From Mycolicibacterium chubuense NBB4 (lineage in GTDB: Bacteria > Actinomycetota > Actinomycetes > Mycobacteriales > Mycobacteriaceae), in NCBI RefSeq assembly GCF_000266905.1, contig NC_018027.1:4712001-4776000 (forward strand): DNA of 64,000 nucleotides, given 5' to 3'. The position numbers were made by a program, and so were the translations under genes. The number at the start of each line of letters is the position of its first letter. Position 1 is the stretch's first letter. Positions 28,694 through 36,194 of the stretch are shown here, one piece after another. The notes under the pieces are model-generated. The model was given only the letters and a program-made list of their open reading frames with translations, made no database searches and had not been told where the DNA came from.

Positions 28694-29548
28694 ATGATGG
28701 CGCGCATGCCGACGATCAGCCGCCGGGAAGTCCTCGCACTCGGTTTCCGAGCGAGCGTGGTGACCGCCGCAGCAGCCACCGCAGTATCCGCCTCGCGAGC
28801 CGCACTGGCCACAGCGGCACCGCCGGCAACATCGGCCGCAGCCCCGACCTACGCGACGGGATCCTTCGTCTCGGCGGCTCGCGGTGGCGTCCCGACGAAC
28901 TGGATCATCGCGCGCCCACCGGGGCAGAGCGTGCCGTTGCGGCCCGTGATCCTGCTGCACGGCAAAGACTCCAACGCACAGACGGTGATGTCGATGGGCG
29001 CCGAGCGGTTCCTGGCCGACGCCGTGGCCGCCGGGCTTCCCCCGTTCGCGCTGGCCGCTGTGGACGGTGGCAACGGGTACTGGCATCGACGCGCCTCCGG
29101 AGACGATCCGGGCGCGATGGTGCTCGACGAATTCCTGCCGCTCCTGGGTGAGCAGGGACTCGACACGTCGAGGGTCGGGTTCCTCGGCTGGTCGATGGGC
29201 GGGTACGGCGCCATGCTGCTGGGAGCTCGCCTGGGCGCCCCGCGCACGGCGGCGATCGTCGCCGTCAGCCCCGCGCTGTGGACGTCGCCGGGCGCGGCGG
29301 CACCCGGCGCTTTCGACGGCGCCGACGACTACAACGCCAACAGCGTGTGGGGGCTGGCCGGGCTCAACGGCATACCCCTTCGTATCGACTGCGGCTACGA
29401 CGACCCGTTCTACTCGGCGACGAAGCAGTTCATCGCCCAATTGCCCACCCCGCCGGCCGGCGGCTTCTCCCCCGGCGGGCACAATCCGGCGTTCTGGTCC
29501 TCGCAGCTGACCGCCGAATTGAGCTGGGCCGCTCCGCTTCTCGCCTAG
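28694..29548 (+). CDS. Tat-exported alpha/beta-hydrolase esterase (Rv0774c-like)
   Basis: A protein of about 284 residues with a twin-arginine signal ([27 protein letters not shown]) followed by an Ala-rich stretch and a hydrolase domain. The nucleophile elbow is [11 protein letters not shown] near residue 175 and the likely catalytic His is in [11 protein letters not shown] near the end. The fold resembles the mycolyltransferase/esterase D superfamily, so lipid ester hydrolysis at the cell surface is plausible but unproven. Start at 28694, 28697 or 28706 (all ATG, in frame). It overlaps the convergent purD by 4 bp. Confidence 0.82.
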   Translation: MMARMPTISRREVLALGFRASVVTAAAATAVSASRAALATAAPPATSAAAPTYATGSFVSAARGGVPTNWIIARPPGQSVPLRPVILLHGKDSNAQTVMSMGAERFLADAVAAGLPPFALAAVDGGNGYWHRRASGDDPGAMVLDEFLPLLGEQGLDTSRVGFLGWSMGGYGAMLLGARLGAPRTAAIVAVSPALWTSPGAAAPGAFDGADDYNANSVWGLAGLNGIPLRIDCGYDDPFYSATKQFIAQLPTPPAGGFSPGGHNPAFWSSQLTAELSWAAPLLA

Positions 29549-30813
29549 AGCGAGATCTTGCCCTCGGCCGCGGCCTGGCCGATATCTGTGCGAAAGTGGC
29601 TGCCCGGCAGGCGAATCGATTCAAGTGTGGCGTACGCGGCGGCGCGCGCGGCTGCGAGATCGGCACCGGTGCCCACGACCGACAGCACCCGTCCCCCTGA
29701 GGACACCAGCGCGCCGTCGTCCCGGCGCGCGGTGCCCGCGTGCAGGACACCGTCCCGGTCGGCACCGTGGATCACGTCGCCGACCCTGGGCCGGCCCGGA
29801 TAGTTCTCCGCGGCCACGACGACGGTGACCGCCGAGCCGTCGCGCCACCGCAGCGGCGGGTGGCCGGCCAGCTCACCGGTGGCCGCGGCGCGCAGCAGTT
29901 GGCCGAGTGGCGATTCCAGCAACGCGAGCACCGCCTGGGTCTCGGGATCGCCGAAACGGCAGTTGAATTCGATGACGGCCGGGCCTCTGGAGGTGATCGC
30001 CAGCCCGGCATAGAGCAAGCCCGAGAACGCGCTGCCTCGCTTGACCAGTTCCGCGGCAACAGGTTTCACGATCTCGTCGACGATGCGGCGCGTGACCTCG
30101 TCCGGCAGCCACGACAGCGGCGTGTAGGCGCCCATGCCGCCGGTGTTGGGTCCGGTGTCGCCGTCGCCGACCCGTTTGAAGTCCTGGGCCGGAAGCAGCG
30201 GCACCACGGTCTCCCCGTCCACCACACAGAACAGCGACACCTCCGGACCGTCGAGGAACGACTCGAGCAGTACCGGATGGCCGGCTTCCAGCAGCCCGGC
30301 CGCATGCGCGCGGGCGGTGTCGCGATCGGCGGTGACCACCACCCCCTTGCCCGCCGCCAGTCCGTCGTCCTTGACCACCCAGGCGGAATCACCCGACGCG
30401 GGGCCGAAGCGGTCGAGCGCTGCGTCGAGGTGAGCGGGGTTGTCGACGATCTCGCTGGCCGCGGTGCGCACACCCGCCGCGGTCATGACGTCTTTGGCGA
30501 ACGACTTCGAACCTTCGATGCGCGCGGCGTCCTTGGTGGGCCCGAAGCAGGCGATGCCGGCTGCGCGCACGGCGTCGGCGACCCCGAGCACCAACGGCAC
30601 TTCCGGACCGATGACGACGAGGTCGGCCCCGATGCGTCGCGCCAGGGCGGTGACCGCCTCCCCGGAGGTGACGTCGACGTCGTACTGGTCGGCCACGGCC
30701 GCGGTGCCGGCGTTGCCGGGTGCCACCGACAGCCCGTCGACCTGCGGGTCTCGGCGCAGCGCCAGCAGCAGCGCGTGTTCACGGGCTCCGGATCCGATCA
30801 CCAGGACGTGCAC
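29545..30813 (-). CDS. purD: phosphoribosylamine-glycine ligase (GAR synthetase)
   Basis: PurD (422 residues, same as M. tuberculosis) makes GAR from phosphoribosylamine, glycine and ATP, step 2 of purine synthesis. It has the N-terminal [18 protein letters not shown], the ATP-grasp [13 protein letters not shown] segment near residue 145, and [13 protein letters not shown] near 285. GTG at 30813 was chosen over the longer open frame because it matches the family N-terminus and has a -10, TAGGGT, 8 nt upstream. It is divergent from the CYP125-like gene. Confidence 0.96.
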   Translation of the reverse strand: MHVLVIGSGAREHALLLALRRDPQVDGLSVAPGNAGTAAVADQYDVDVTSGEAVTALARRIGADLVVIGPEVPLVLGVADAVRAAGIACFGPTKDAARIEGSKSFAKDVMTAAGVRTAASEIVDNPAHLDAALDRFGPASGDSAWVVKDDGLAAGKGVVVTADRDTARAHAAGLLEAGHPVLLESFLDGPEVSLFCVVDGETVVPLLPAQDFKRVGDGDTGPNTGGMGAYTPLSWLPDEVTRRIVDEIVKPVAAELVKRGSAFSGLLYAGLAITSRGPAVIEFNCRFGDPETQAVLALLESPLGQLLRAAATGELAGHPPLRWRDGSAVTVVVAAENYPGRPRVGDVIHGADRDGVLHAGTARRDDGALVSSGGRVLSVVGTGADLAAARAAAYATLESIRLPGSHFRTDIGQAAAEGKISL

Positions 30814-30821
30814 AGCTGCCC

Positions 30822-30827
30822 ACCCTA
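30822..30827 (-). promoter_or_regulatory. -10 element of purD
   Basis: TAGGGT on the minus strand, 8 nt before the purD GTG at 30813. Confidence 0.45.
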
Positions 30828-30842
30828 ATCGCACCTCGTCGG

Positions 30843-30871
30843 CCATACACCCTGATGCGGGAGTGTATGGT
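30843..30871 (+). promoter_or_regulatory. operator-like inverted repeat over the CYP125-like promoter
   Basis: CCATACAC (30843-30850) and GTGTATGG (30863-30870) form a perfect inverted repeat with 12 bp between arms. The right arm overlaps a -10, TATGGT (30866-30871). A ribosome site AGGAG follows near 30898. Repression by the TetR encoded at 32185 is the simplest reading. Confidence 0.55.
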
Positions 30872-30910
30872 CGAGGAAAGTGCTTCACGTCACATCAGGA
30901 GTCAACCGAC

Positions 30911-32155
30911 ATGACCACGACCGATACCGGGCCGCAGAGCTGCCCGTTCCTGCCCTCCGGCTACGACTTCACCGATCCCGACGTGCTGCTCGCCGGCATT
31001 CCGGTCGCCGAGTTCGCCCAGTTGCGCAAGACCGCGCCGGTGTGGTGGAACGCCCAGGCGGAGTCGATCTTCGACGACGGCGGCTACTGGGTGATCTCAC
31101 GCCACGAGGACATCAAGTCGATCTCCCGCAACAGCGCTGCGTGGTCGACGAACGCCAACGGCGCGGTGATGCGGCTGCCCGACGGCGTGACCGCCGAGCA
31201 ACTCGACCTGACCAAGGCCCTGCTGATCAACCACGACGCGCCCGAGCACACCCGCCTCCGCAAGATCATTTCGCGGCTGTTCACCCCGAGGGCGATCGCG
31301 GGGATGGAGGAGAAGCTCGCCGTCTCCGCCCGCGAGATCGTCCGCACCGCCGCGGAGAAAGACACCGGCAATTTCGTCCAGGACGTCGCGATGCTGCTTC
31401 CGCTGCAGGCGATCGCGGACCTCATCGGTGTGCCCGAAGCCGATCGGGGCAAGTTGTTCGGTTGGACCAACGCCATCATGAACACCGACGACCCCGAATT
31501 CGACTCCGACCCGACCACCGCCAACGCCGAGTTGATGGGCTACGCCTACACCATGGCCGAACAGCGGCGCCGGTGCCCGGCCGACGACATCGTCACGCGT
31601 CTCATCCAGGCGGACATCGACGGCGAAGCGCTGGGGGACGTCGAGTTCGCGTTCTTCGTCATCCTGCTCGCGGTGGCCGGCAACGAGACCACGCGCAACG
31701 CGATGACGCACGGCATGAACGCGTTCTTCGACAACCCCGACCAGTGGGAGCTGTTCCGGCGCGAGCGACCCGAGACGGCCGTCGACGAGATCATCCGCTG
31801 GGCGACGCCGGTGCACTGCTTCCAGCGCACCGCGCTGGAGGACGTCGAACTCGGCGGCGTGACGATCGCCAAGGGCCAGCGGGCCGGCCTGTTCTACAGC
31901 TCCGCGAACTTCGACGAAGACGTCTTCGACCGCCCGTTCGCGTTCGACATCCTGCGGAACCCGAACCCGCATCTGGCTTTCGGGGGCAATGGCGCGCACT
32001 TCTGCATCGGAGCGAACCTCGCCCGCATGGAGATCAAGCTGATGTTCGACGAGATCGCCGATCAGATCCCCGACATCTCGAAGCTCGCCGAACCGCAACG
32101 GCTGCGCTCGGGGTGGATCAACGGCGTCAAGGACCTGCAGGTCTCATACCACTAG
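30911..32155 (+). CDS. cytochrome P450, CYP125 family (steroid C26/27-monooxygenase-like)
   Basis: A 414-residue P450 closely resembling CYP125A1, which oxidises the side-chain terminus of cholesterol and cholest-4-en-3-one. Shared segments include LPSGYDFTDPDVLLAGIPVAEFAQLRKTAPVWWN, DAPEHTRLRKIISR.FTPRAI, LAVAGNETTRNAMTHGM and the heme loop FGGNGAHFCIGANLARM (ligand Cys365). It is outside the usual cholesterol regulon location and no KstR-type site is visible upstream. It is therefore probably a CYP125 paralogue with its own TetR control; the substrate is inferred to be a sterol or branched lipid chain. An AGGAG ribosome site supports the ATG. Confidence 0.87.
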   Translation: MTTTDTGPQSCPFLPSGYDFTDPDVLLAGIPVAEFAQLRKTAPVWWNAQAESIFDDGGYWVISRHEDIKSISRNSAAWSTNANGAVMRLPDGVTAEQLDLTKALLINHDAPEHTRLRKIISRLFTPRAIAGMEEKLAVSAREIVRTAAEKDTGNFVQDVAMLLPLQAIADLIGVPEADRGKLFGWTNAIMNTDDPEFDSDPTTANAELMGYAYTMAEQRRRCPADDIVTRLIQADIDGEALGDVEFAFFVILLAVAGNETTRNAMTHGMNAFFDNPDQWELFRRERPETAVDEIIRWATPVHCFQRTALEDVELGGVTIAKGQRAGLFYSSANFDEDVFDRPFAFDILRNPNPHLAFGGNGAHFCIGANLARMEIKLMFDEIADQIPDISKLAEPQRLRSGWINGVKDLQVSYH

Positions 32156-32172
32156 CCCCCGCCGGGGTGTCC

Positions 32173-32178
32173 TACAGT
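32173..32178 (+). promoter_or_regulatory. -10 element of TetR gene
   Basis: TACAGT lies 6 nt before the GTG at 32185, supporting that start and an independent leaderless transcript. Confidence 0.5.
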
Positions 32179-32184
32179 TCCTTC

Positions 32185-32781
32185 GTGCGCACCCACGGTT
32201 GGTCTGGAGCCAAACCCGCCTCGGACGAAGAGGCGATCGCCCGGATCCTGGCTGCCGCGGGCAAGGCGATCGAGGACCACGGTGCGGACTTCTCGATCTC
32301 CGACGTCGCGCGCACCGTCGGCGTCACCCGCCAGACCGTCTACCGCTACTTCTCCAGCACCGAGGCGCTGCTGGTCGCCGCGGCGGTCCACGCCGTCGAC
32401 GGCTTCCTCGACCGGTTGACCGCGCACATGGCCGGGGTCTCCGATCCGGCCGAAGCGGTCACCGAAGCGGTCGCGACGGCACTCGAGTGGCTGCCCCGCG
32501 AGAAGTACATCGGGCTGATCATGGTGCCCGGCGGCTCCAAGCACGTCGAGTCCGTCACCTCCGACGTGGCGCTGCGGTTCGCCCGGACCATGGTGGACCG
32601 GCTCGACGTCGACTGGGCGGCAGCAGGATTCGGCGATGACGATCTCGACGAACTCGCCGAGCACCTGCTGCGCATCATCCAGTCGTTCGTCGTCGACCCG
32701 GGCCGCCCGCCACGGCACGGCGCGGCGCTGCGCGCCTATCTACGGCGGTGGGTGGGCAACGCCCTCGTCACACGACGGTGA
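32185..32781 (+). CDS. TetR family transcriptional regulator
   Basis: A 198-residue regulator with a helix-turn-helix at about residues 15-60 (EAIARILAAAGKAIEDHGADFSISDVARTVGVTRQTVYRYFSS) and an all-helical ligand domain. It follows the CYP125-like gene by 29 bp on the same strand, so it is the likely controller of that P450. GTG 32185 was preferred over GTG 32167 because of the leaderless -10. The 3' end overlaps the convergent gene by 14 bp. Confidence 0.85.
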   Translation: MRTHGWSGAKPASDEEAIARILAAAGKAIEDHGADFSISDVARTVGVTRQTVYRYFSSTEALLVAAAVHAVDGFLDRLTAHMAGVSDPAEAVTEAVATALEWLPREKYIGLIMVPGGSKHVESVTSDVALRFARTMVDRLDVDWAAAGFGDDDLDELAEHLLRIIQSFVVDPGRPPRHGAALRAYLRRWVGNALVTRR

Positions 32782-33994
32782 GCGGCAACGACCGACGGTT
32801 CTCGAACTCGAACGTCGATCCCCCGCTGAACTTCACCACCGCGACCTCGGGGAGTTCCTCGGCGGCGCTGTCGGTCTCGAACACCCGGGCCGTCCAATCG
32901 GTGTCGCTGCCCGTCACCTCGACGTCCAGGTGCGGATCGACGGCTCGGACGACCGCCTGCAGCGGCCGCCGTTCCGCCGGGCCCGTGAGCGCGACCCAGG
33001 CCCCGTCCTCGTGGGCCGGGCAACGCCGCACGTCGACGGTGTCGGGTCCGAAGTCCGCGCAGACGTAGGCGGCGGGGTTGAACATCGGGTGCAGTTCGAG
33101 CGTCTTCACGGCACCCTCGACGCCGCCGGGCAGCTTCAGCGCTGCGTGAATCCGCTCGGCGGCCACCCCGGCCACCCCGGTGAGCTGCTTGACGCAGATG
33201 CCCTTGGCGAGTTCGACGTTCGCGCCGGCGCGGGCGCCGACGGCCAGCACGTAGGACAGGTTGACCAGGTGCATCTGCAGGCAGACCTCGTCGGCCATGC
33301 GCACCAGCGCCGAGTGCGAGAACGCTGCGAAGTCGAAGTCGGAGAGCAGTTCTCCGGCGTAATCGCTCTGCCCCTCGTCGGCGGTGTCGATCGGATCCAG
33401 CTCCGTGCGCGCGGCCTGCGTCCGGGCGATCACCTCCAGCGCGGGGTGATCCTCCACCTCGGGGTAGGACTCGTCGATGATCACCGTCCACGCGCAGTGC
33501 GGATGGCGGTCGGCCGGCACCCGCGGCGGACGATGGATCGGGCGGATCTGCGCCCTGCGGTTGGTGGCCACGGCCGTCGCGTCGAACGTCGGATCCTCGA
33601 TGTCGTGGCACATTCCGCGGACGTATTCCTCGCCCATCGGTTCCACGTCGAGCAGGGCTCCGCAGTGGTCGAGGTGGAACTCGCCGTGCCAGCGGTCGTG
33701 GACGGTGTAGCGGAAGTCCATGAACTGTGGCGGCGCGCCGATGTCGAGCTGGAGTCCCTTGAAGATCGTGACGACGTCGGTGCCCTCGTAGCGCAGCGCC
33801 TTCTGCATTCGCCGGGTATAGATCGGGCTGGCACCCATCCACTCCTCGATGGCGACCTGCAGCATCTCCTCGCGGCCGAAGTTGCTGATCACCCAGGCCA
33901 TTCCGGAACGATCGATCAGCTGCCCGATGAGCAGCAGCTCGGGAACCAGAACGACGAGCTGGTCGCGCGACAGGGCGGCGTACCTACTGGTCAT
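32768..33994 (-). CDS. conserved protein of unknown function
   Basis: A 408-residue soluble protein I cannot assign to a family. It opens with MTSRYAALSRDQLVVLVPELLL. It has a central His/Cys/Asp-rich region (residues about 100-165: VHDRWHGEFHLDHCGALLDVEP, CHDIEDPTFDATAVATNRRAQIRPIHRPPR), then PHCAWTVIIDESYPEV and a more regular C-terminal domain. The clustered His, Cys and Asp suggest metal binding; this is inference. It overlaps the carboxymuconolactone-decarboxylase-like gene by 11 bp and so sits at the end of the aldA-SDR-dehydrogenase operon. Confidence 0.75.
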   Translation of the reverse strand: MTSRYAALSRDQLVVLVPELLLIGQLIDRSGMAWVISNFGREEMLQVAIEEWMGASPIYTRRMQKALRYEGTDVVTIFKGLQLDIGAPPQFMDFRYTVHDRWHGEFHLDHCGALLDVEPMGEEYVRGMCHDIEDPTFDATAVATNRRAQIRPIHRPPRVPADRHPHCAWTVIIDESYPEVEDHPALEVIARTQAARTELDPIDTADEGQSDYAGELLSDFDFAAFSHSALVRMADEVCLQMHLVNLSYVLAVGARAGANVELAKGICVKQLTGVAGVAAERIHAALKLPGGVEGAVKTLELHPMFNPAAYVCADFGPDTVDVRRCPAHEDGAWVALTGPAERRPLQAVVRAVDPHLDVEVTGSDTDWTARVFETDSAAEELPEVAVVKFSGGSTFEFENRRSLPLTVV

Positions 33995-34433
33995 CGAGGC
34001 TGCTCCCGGAATGCATCTTCAACGCCGAGTTGACATTGCCCTTTTTGTCTTCGCCTTCGCCCTTCTCGGCGGCCTTCCGCCGCTGCTTGGCCACCTTGGT
34101 GACCACACCGTCGAGCTTGGACCCCAGCGGGAACCCGAGGTAGTGCGTCAGGAAGATCGCCATCTCCTTCAGCTCGTCCTCGGTGAGCTCACCGTTGGCG
34201 AGCGCCGCGTTGGCCTGGATCTCGGCCAGATCCGAGATGCCCAGTGCCGTGACGACGGTCAGGGTCATGATCCGCTTGTCGCGCATCGACAGCCCCGGCC
34301 GCGTCCAGATCGTGCCGAAGAGATGATCGGCCGTCAGCGCGAAGTAGTCGCCCGGCATGTCGGGCATCTCCCAGCCGTAAACCTCGTTCATCTTCTCGAG
34401 GCCCTTGCGGCGCAGCTCGTCCATCCGGCTCAT
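33984..34433 (-). CDS. carboxymuconolactone decarboxylase family protein (Rv0771-like)
   Basis: A 149-residue helical protein of the CMD/AhpD-like fold (DELRRKGLEKMNEVYGWEMP..., then RIMTLTVVTALGISDLAEIQANAALANGELTEDELKEM). The CxxC of AhpD is absent, so it is a decarboxylase-type rather than a thiol-peroxidase-type member. A charged lysine-rich tail follows residue 120. ATG at 34433 overlaps the upstream dehydrogenase stop as ATGA. The substrate is unknown; operon partners suggest a small aliphatic or cyclic acid pathway. Confidence 0.85.
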   Translation of the reverse strand: MSRMDELRRKGLEKMNEVYGWEMPDMPGDYFALTADHLFGTIWTRPGLSMRDKRIMTLTVVTALGISDLAEIQANAALANGELTEDELKEMAIFLTHYLGFPLGSKLDGVVTKVAKQRRKAAEKGEGEDKKGNVNSALKMHSGSSLDDQ

Positions 34434-35293
34434 TCCTTCGCAGTCGACGATGTATGGGGCACACCGAGTCCGGCGGCCAGGTTCTTCAGCGCGATCTCGG
34501 CCAGCGGCAGCTCCACCCCGGTCTCCTCCCCCAGGGCCAGCGCCAGGCTGAGATCCTTCTCGCCGAGCCCGCGGGCATGCGTGAACGACTGGTAGAGGAA
34601 GTTGTCCGGCTCGAGCACCGACATGTCGTCGCGCACCATGATCGCCCCGGGCCCGCTGGTCAACGCGTCGGTGTGGCGCACCACCCGGCCCAGCTGCTGG
34701 AGACTGATGCCGCCGGCCTCGGCGAGCTTCATCGCCTCGCACGCCGCCGCATAGCCGACGAACGTCAGCATGTTGCGCGCCAGCTTCATTCGGGTTCCGG
34801 CACCCGGCTCTCCGGCATGGATCACCATCGAGGCGAACTGCTTGAACGCAGGTTTGACGCGCTCGTACACCTCACGGTCGGCGCCGACCATCACCGCGAG
34901 CTCGCCGTTGGCCGCCGCCGCCCCGCCGCCGGACACCGGCGCATCGACGATGTGAATGTCTCTGGGCCGCAACTGATCGGCGAGTTCGACAGCCGTCTCC
35001 GGCCGGATGGTCGAGTGGATGGCGATGACCGTCCCCGGCTTGGCGTGCTCGGCGAGTTCGCTGACCACCTCGCGCACCTGTTCGTCGTTGAGCACCGTGA
35101 CACTGATGATGCCGGCGGCCGCCACGTCGGCGACGCTGTCGGCCAGAGCGGCGCCCAGTTCGGCCAGCGGCGTCATCGCCTCGGTTCGCACGTCGAAAAC
35201 CGTGAGCCCGCCGGGCCATTCGACGAGCCGCTTGGCCATCGGCGCGCCCATGTTGCCGAGCCCGATGTACCCGAACCTCACTTCCTCGTTCAT
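34430..35293 (-). CDS. 3-hydroxyisobutyrate dehydrogenase family protein (Rv0770-like)
   Basis: A 287-residue beta-hydroxyacid dehydrogenase with the NAD-binding N-terminus RFGYIGLGNMGAPMAKRLVE, the substrate motif VDAPVSGGGAAAANG near residue 115, and the catalytic Lys region GAGTRMKLARNM near 165. The exact hydroxyacid is unknown. ATG at 35293 is exactly one repeat period after the last micro-ORF start of the 32-bp array, which places its start codon in the same ATGA context. It is co-translated with the downstream CMD gene. Confidence 0.88.
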   Translation of the reverse strand: MNEEVRFGYIGLGNMGAPMAKRLVEWPGGLTVFDVRTEAMTPLAELGAALADSVADVAAAGIISVTVLNDEQVREVVSELAEHAKPGTVIAIHSTIRPETAVELADQLRPRDIHIVDAPVSGGGAAAANGELAVMVGADREVYERVKPAFKQFASMVIHAGEPGAGTRMKLARNMLTFVGYAAACEAMKLAEAGGISLQQLGRVVRHTDALTSGPGAIMVRDDMSVLEPDNFLYQSFTHARGLGEKDLSLALALGEETGVELPLAEIALKNLAAGLGVPHTSSTAKE

Positions 35294-35421
35294 CTGTGCC
35301 CTCTGTTCTTCGCGCAAGCGCTCATCCGTGCTCTCTGTTCTTCGCGCAAGCGCTCATCCGTGCTCTCTGTTCTTCGCGCAAGCGCTCATCCGTGCTCTCT
35401 GTTCTTCGCGCAAGCGCTCAT
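35290..35421 (-). repeat. four 32-bp tandem repeats forming a chain of 11-codon micro-ORFs
   Basis: On the minus strand four micro-ORFs run 35421-35386, 35389-35354, 35357-35322 and 35325-35290. The first three encode MSACAKNREHG and the last MSACAKNRGHR. Each stop overlaps the next ATG as ATGA. The first ATG shares a base with the SDR stop (TGATG), and the last stop overlaps the hydroxyisobutyrate-dehydrogenase ATG at 35293. Each unit carries a purine-rich AGAGAG-type ribosome site before the next ATG. Confidence 0.92.
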
Positions 35422-36182
35422 CACCGAATGATCTGTCCGCCGTCGACATTGAAGATCTGGCCGGTGATCCACTTGGCCTGGTCGGACAGCAGGAACAGCA
35501 ACATTCCGACGAGGTCCTCGGGTTCGCCCATCCGCGACAACGGGATTCCCTTGACGATGTCGGCCACCATCTCCTGCGGGGTGGTGGTCCGGTTGGCCTC
35601 GGTGTCGATCGGGCCGGGCGCGATGGCGTTGATCCGGATGTTCTGCCCGCCGAGCTCGGTGGCCAGCTGCTGGGTCAGGCCGTTGATGCCCACTTTGGCC
35701 AGGCCGTAGAAGTTCGAGTACAGCCACGCCGCGGTGGAGGACTGGTTGACGATCGCGCCGCCGCCCCGCTTGGCCATCTTGCGGTAGACCGCGCGGGTGC
35801 AGATCAGCGCACCGTCGAGGTTCACGCTCATGAACTTCTTGTAGTAGTCCCAGTCCACGGTGATCAGGAAGTCGAGCTTCATGCCGCCGAAGATCGCCGC
35901 GTTGTTGACCAGGTAGTCGATGCCGCCGAACTCCGACAGTGTCTGCGCGGCCATCTCTTTGGCGGAGTCGGGATCGCTCACGTCGACCCGCACCGCGAGC
36001 GCGTTGCCGCCTTCACCCTTGATACCGTCGGCGACCTTCTGCGCACCGTCGTTGTTGATGTCGGCGACGACGACGGCCGCGCCTTCCCGGGCAAGGGCCT
36101 CGGCGTAGGCCTGACCGATGCCGCCGCCGGCGCCGGTGACGATCGCCACCTTCTCCTTGAACTGATCCCCATACAGACCCAT
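35421..36182 (-). CDS. SDR family oxidoreductase (Rv0769-like)
   Basis: A 253-residue classical short-chain dehydrogenase: cofactor motif IVTGAGGGIGQAYA near residue 13, NNAA near 91, catalytic Ser-Tyr-Lys in NQSSTAAWLYSNFYGLAK, and the terminal FNVDGGQIIR. The aspartate in VVADIN favours NAD. ATG at 36182 was preferred over GTG at 36191 because an AGGAG ribosome site lies 8 nt upstream of the ATG. It lies between aldA and the hydroxyacid dehydrogenase, so an aldehyde/alcohol/hydroxyacid series is plausible. Confidence 0.88.
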   Translation of the reverse strand: MGLYGDQFKEKVAIVTGAGGGIGQAYAEALAREGAAVVVADINNDGAQKVADGIKGEGGNALAVRVDVSDPDSAKEMAAQTLSEFGGIDYLVNNAAIFGGMKLDFLITVDWDYYKKFMSVNLDGALICTRAVYRKMAKRGGGAIVNQSSTAAWLYSNFYGLAKVGINGLTQQLATELGGQNIRINAIAPGPIDTEANRTTTPQEMVADIVKGIPLSRMGEPEDLVGMLLFLLSDQAKWITGQIFNVDGGQIIR

Positions 36183-36194
36183 GCGGCCCACTCC

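Noticed and set aside
30828..30910. KstR-type operator upstream of the CYP125-like gene
   Set aside because: No AAC-N2-GTT core with the expected flanks was found; only the CCATACAC inverted repeat is present.
35294..35421. 32-bp repeats as a CRISPR array
   Set aside because: No spacers; units are contiguous and coding in micro-ORF register.
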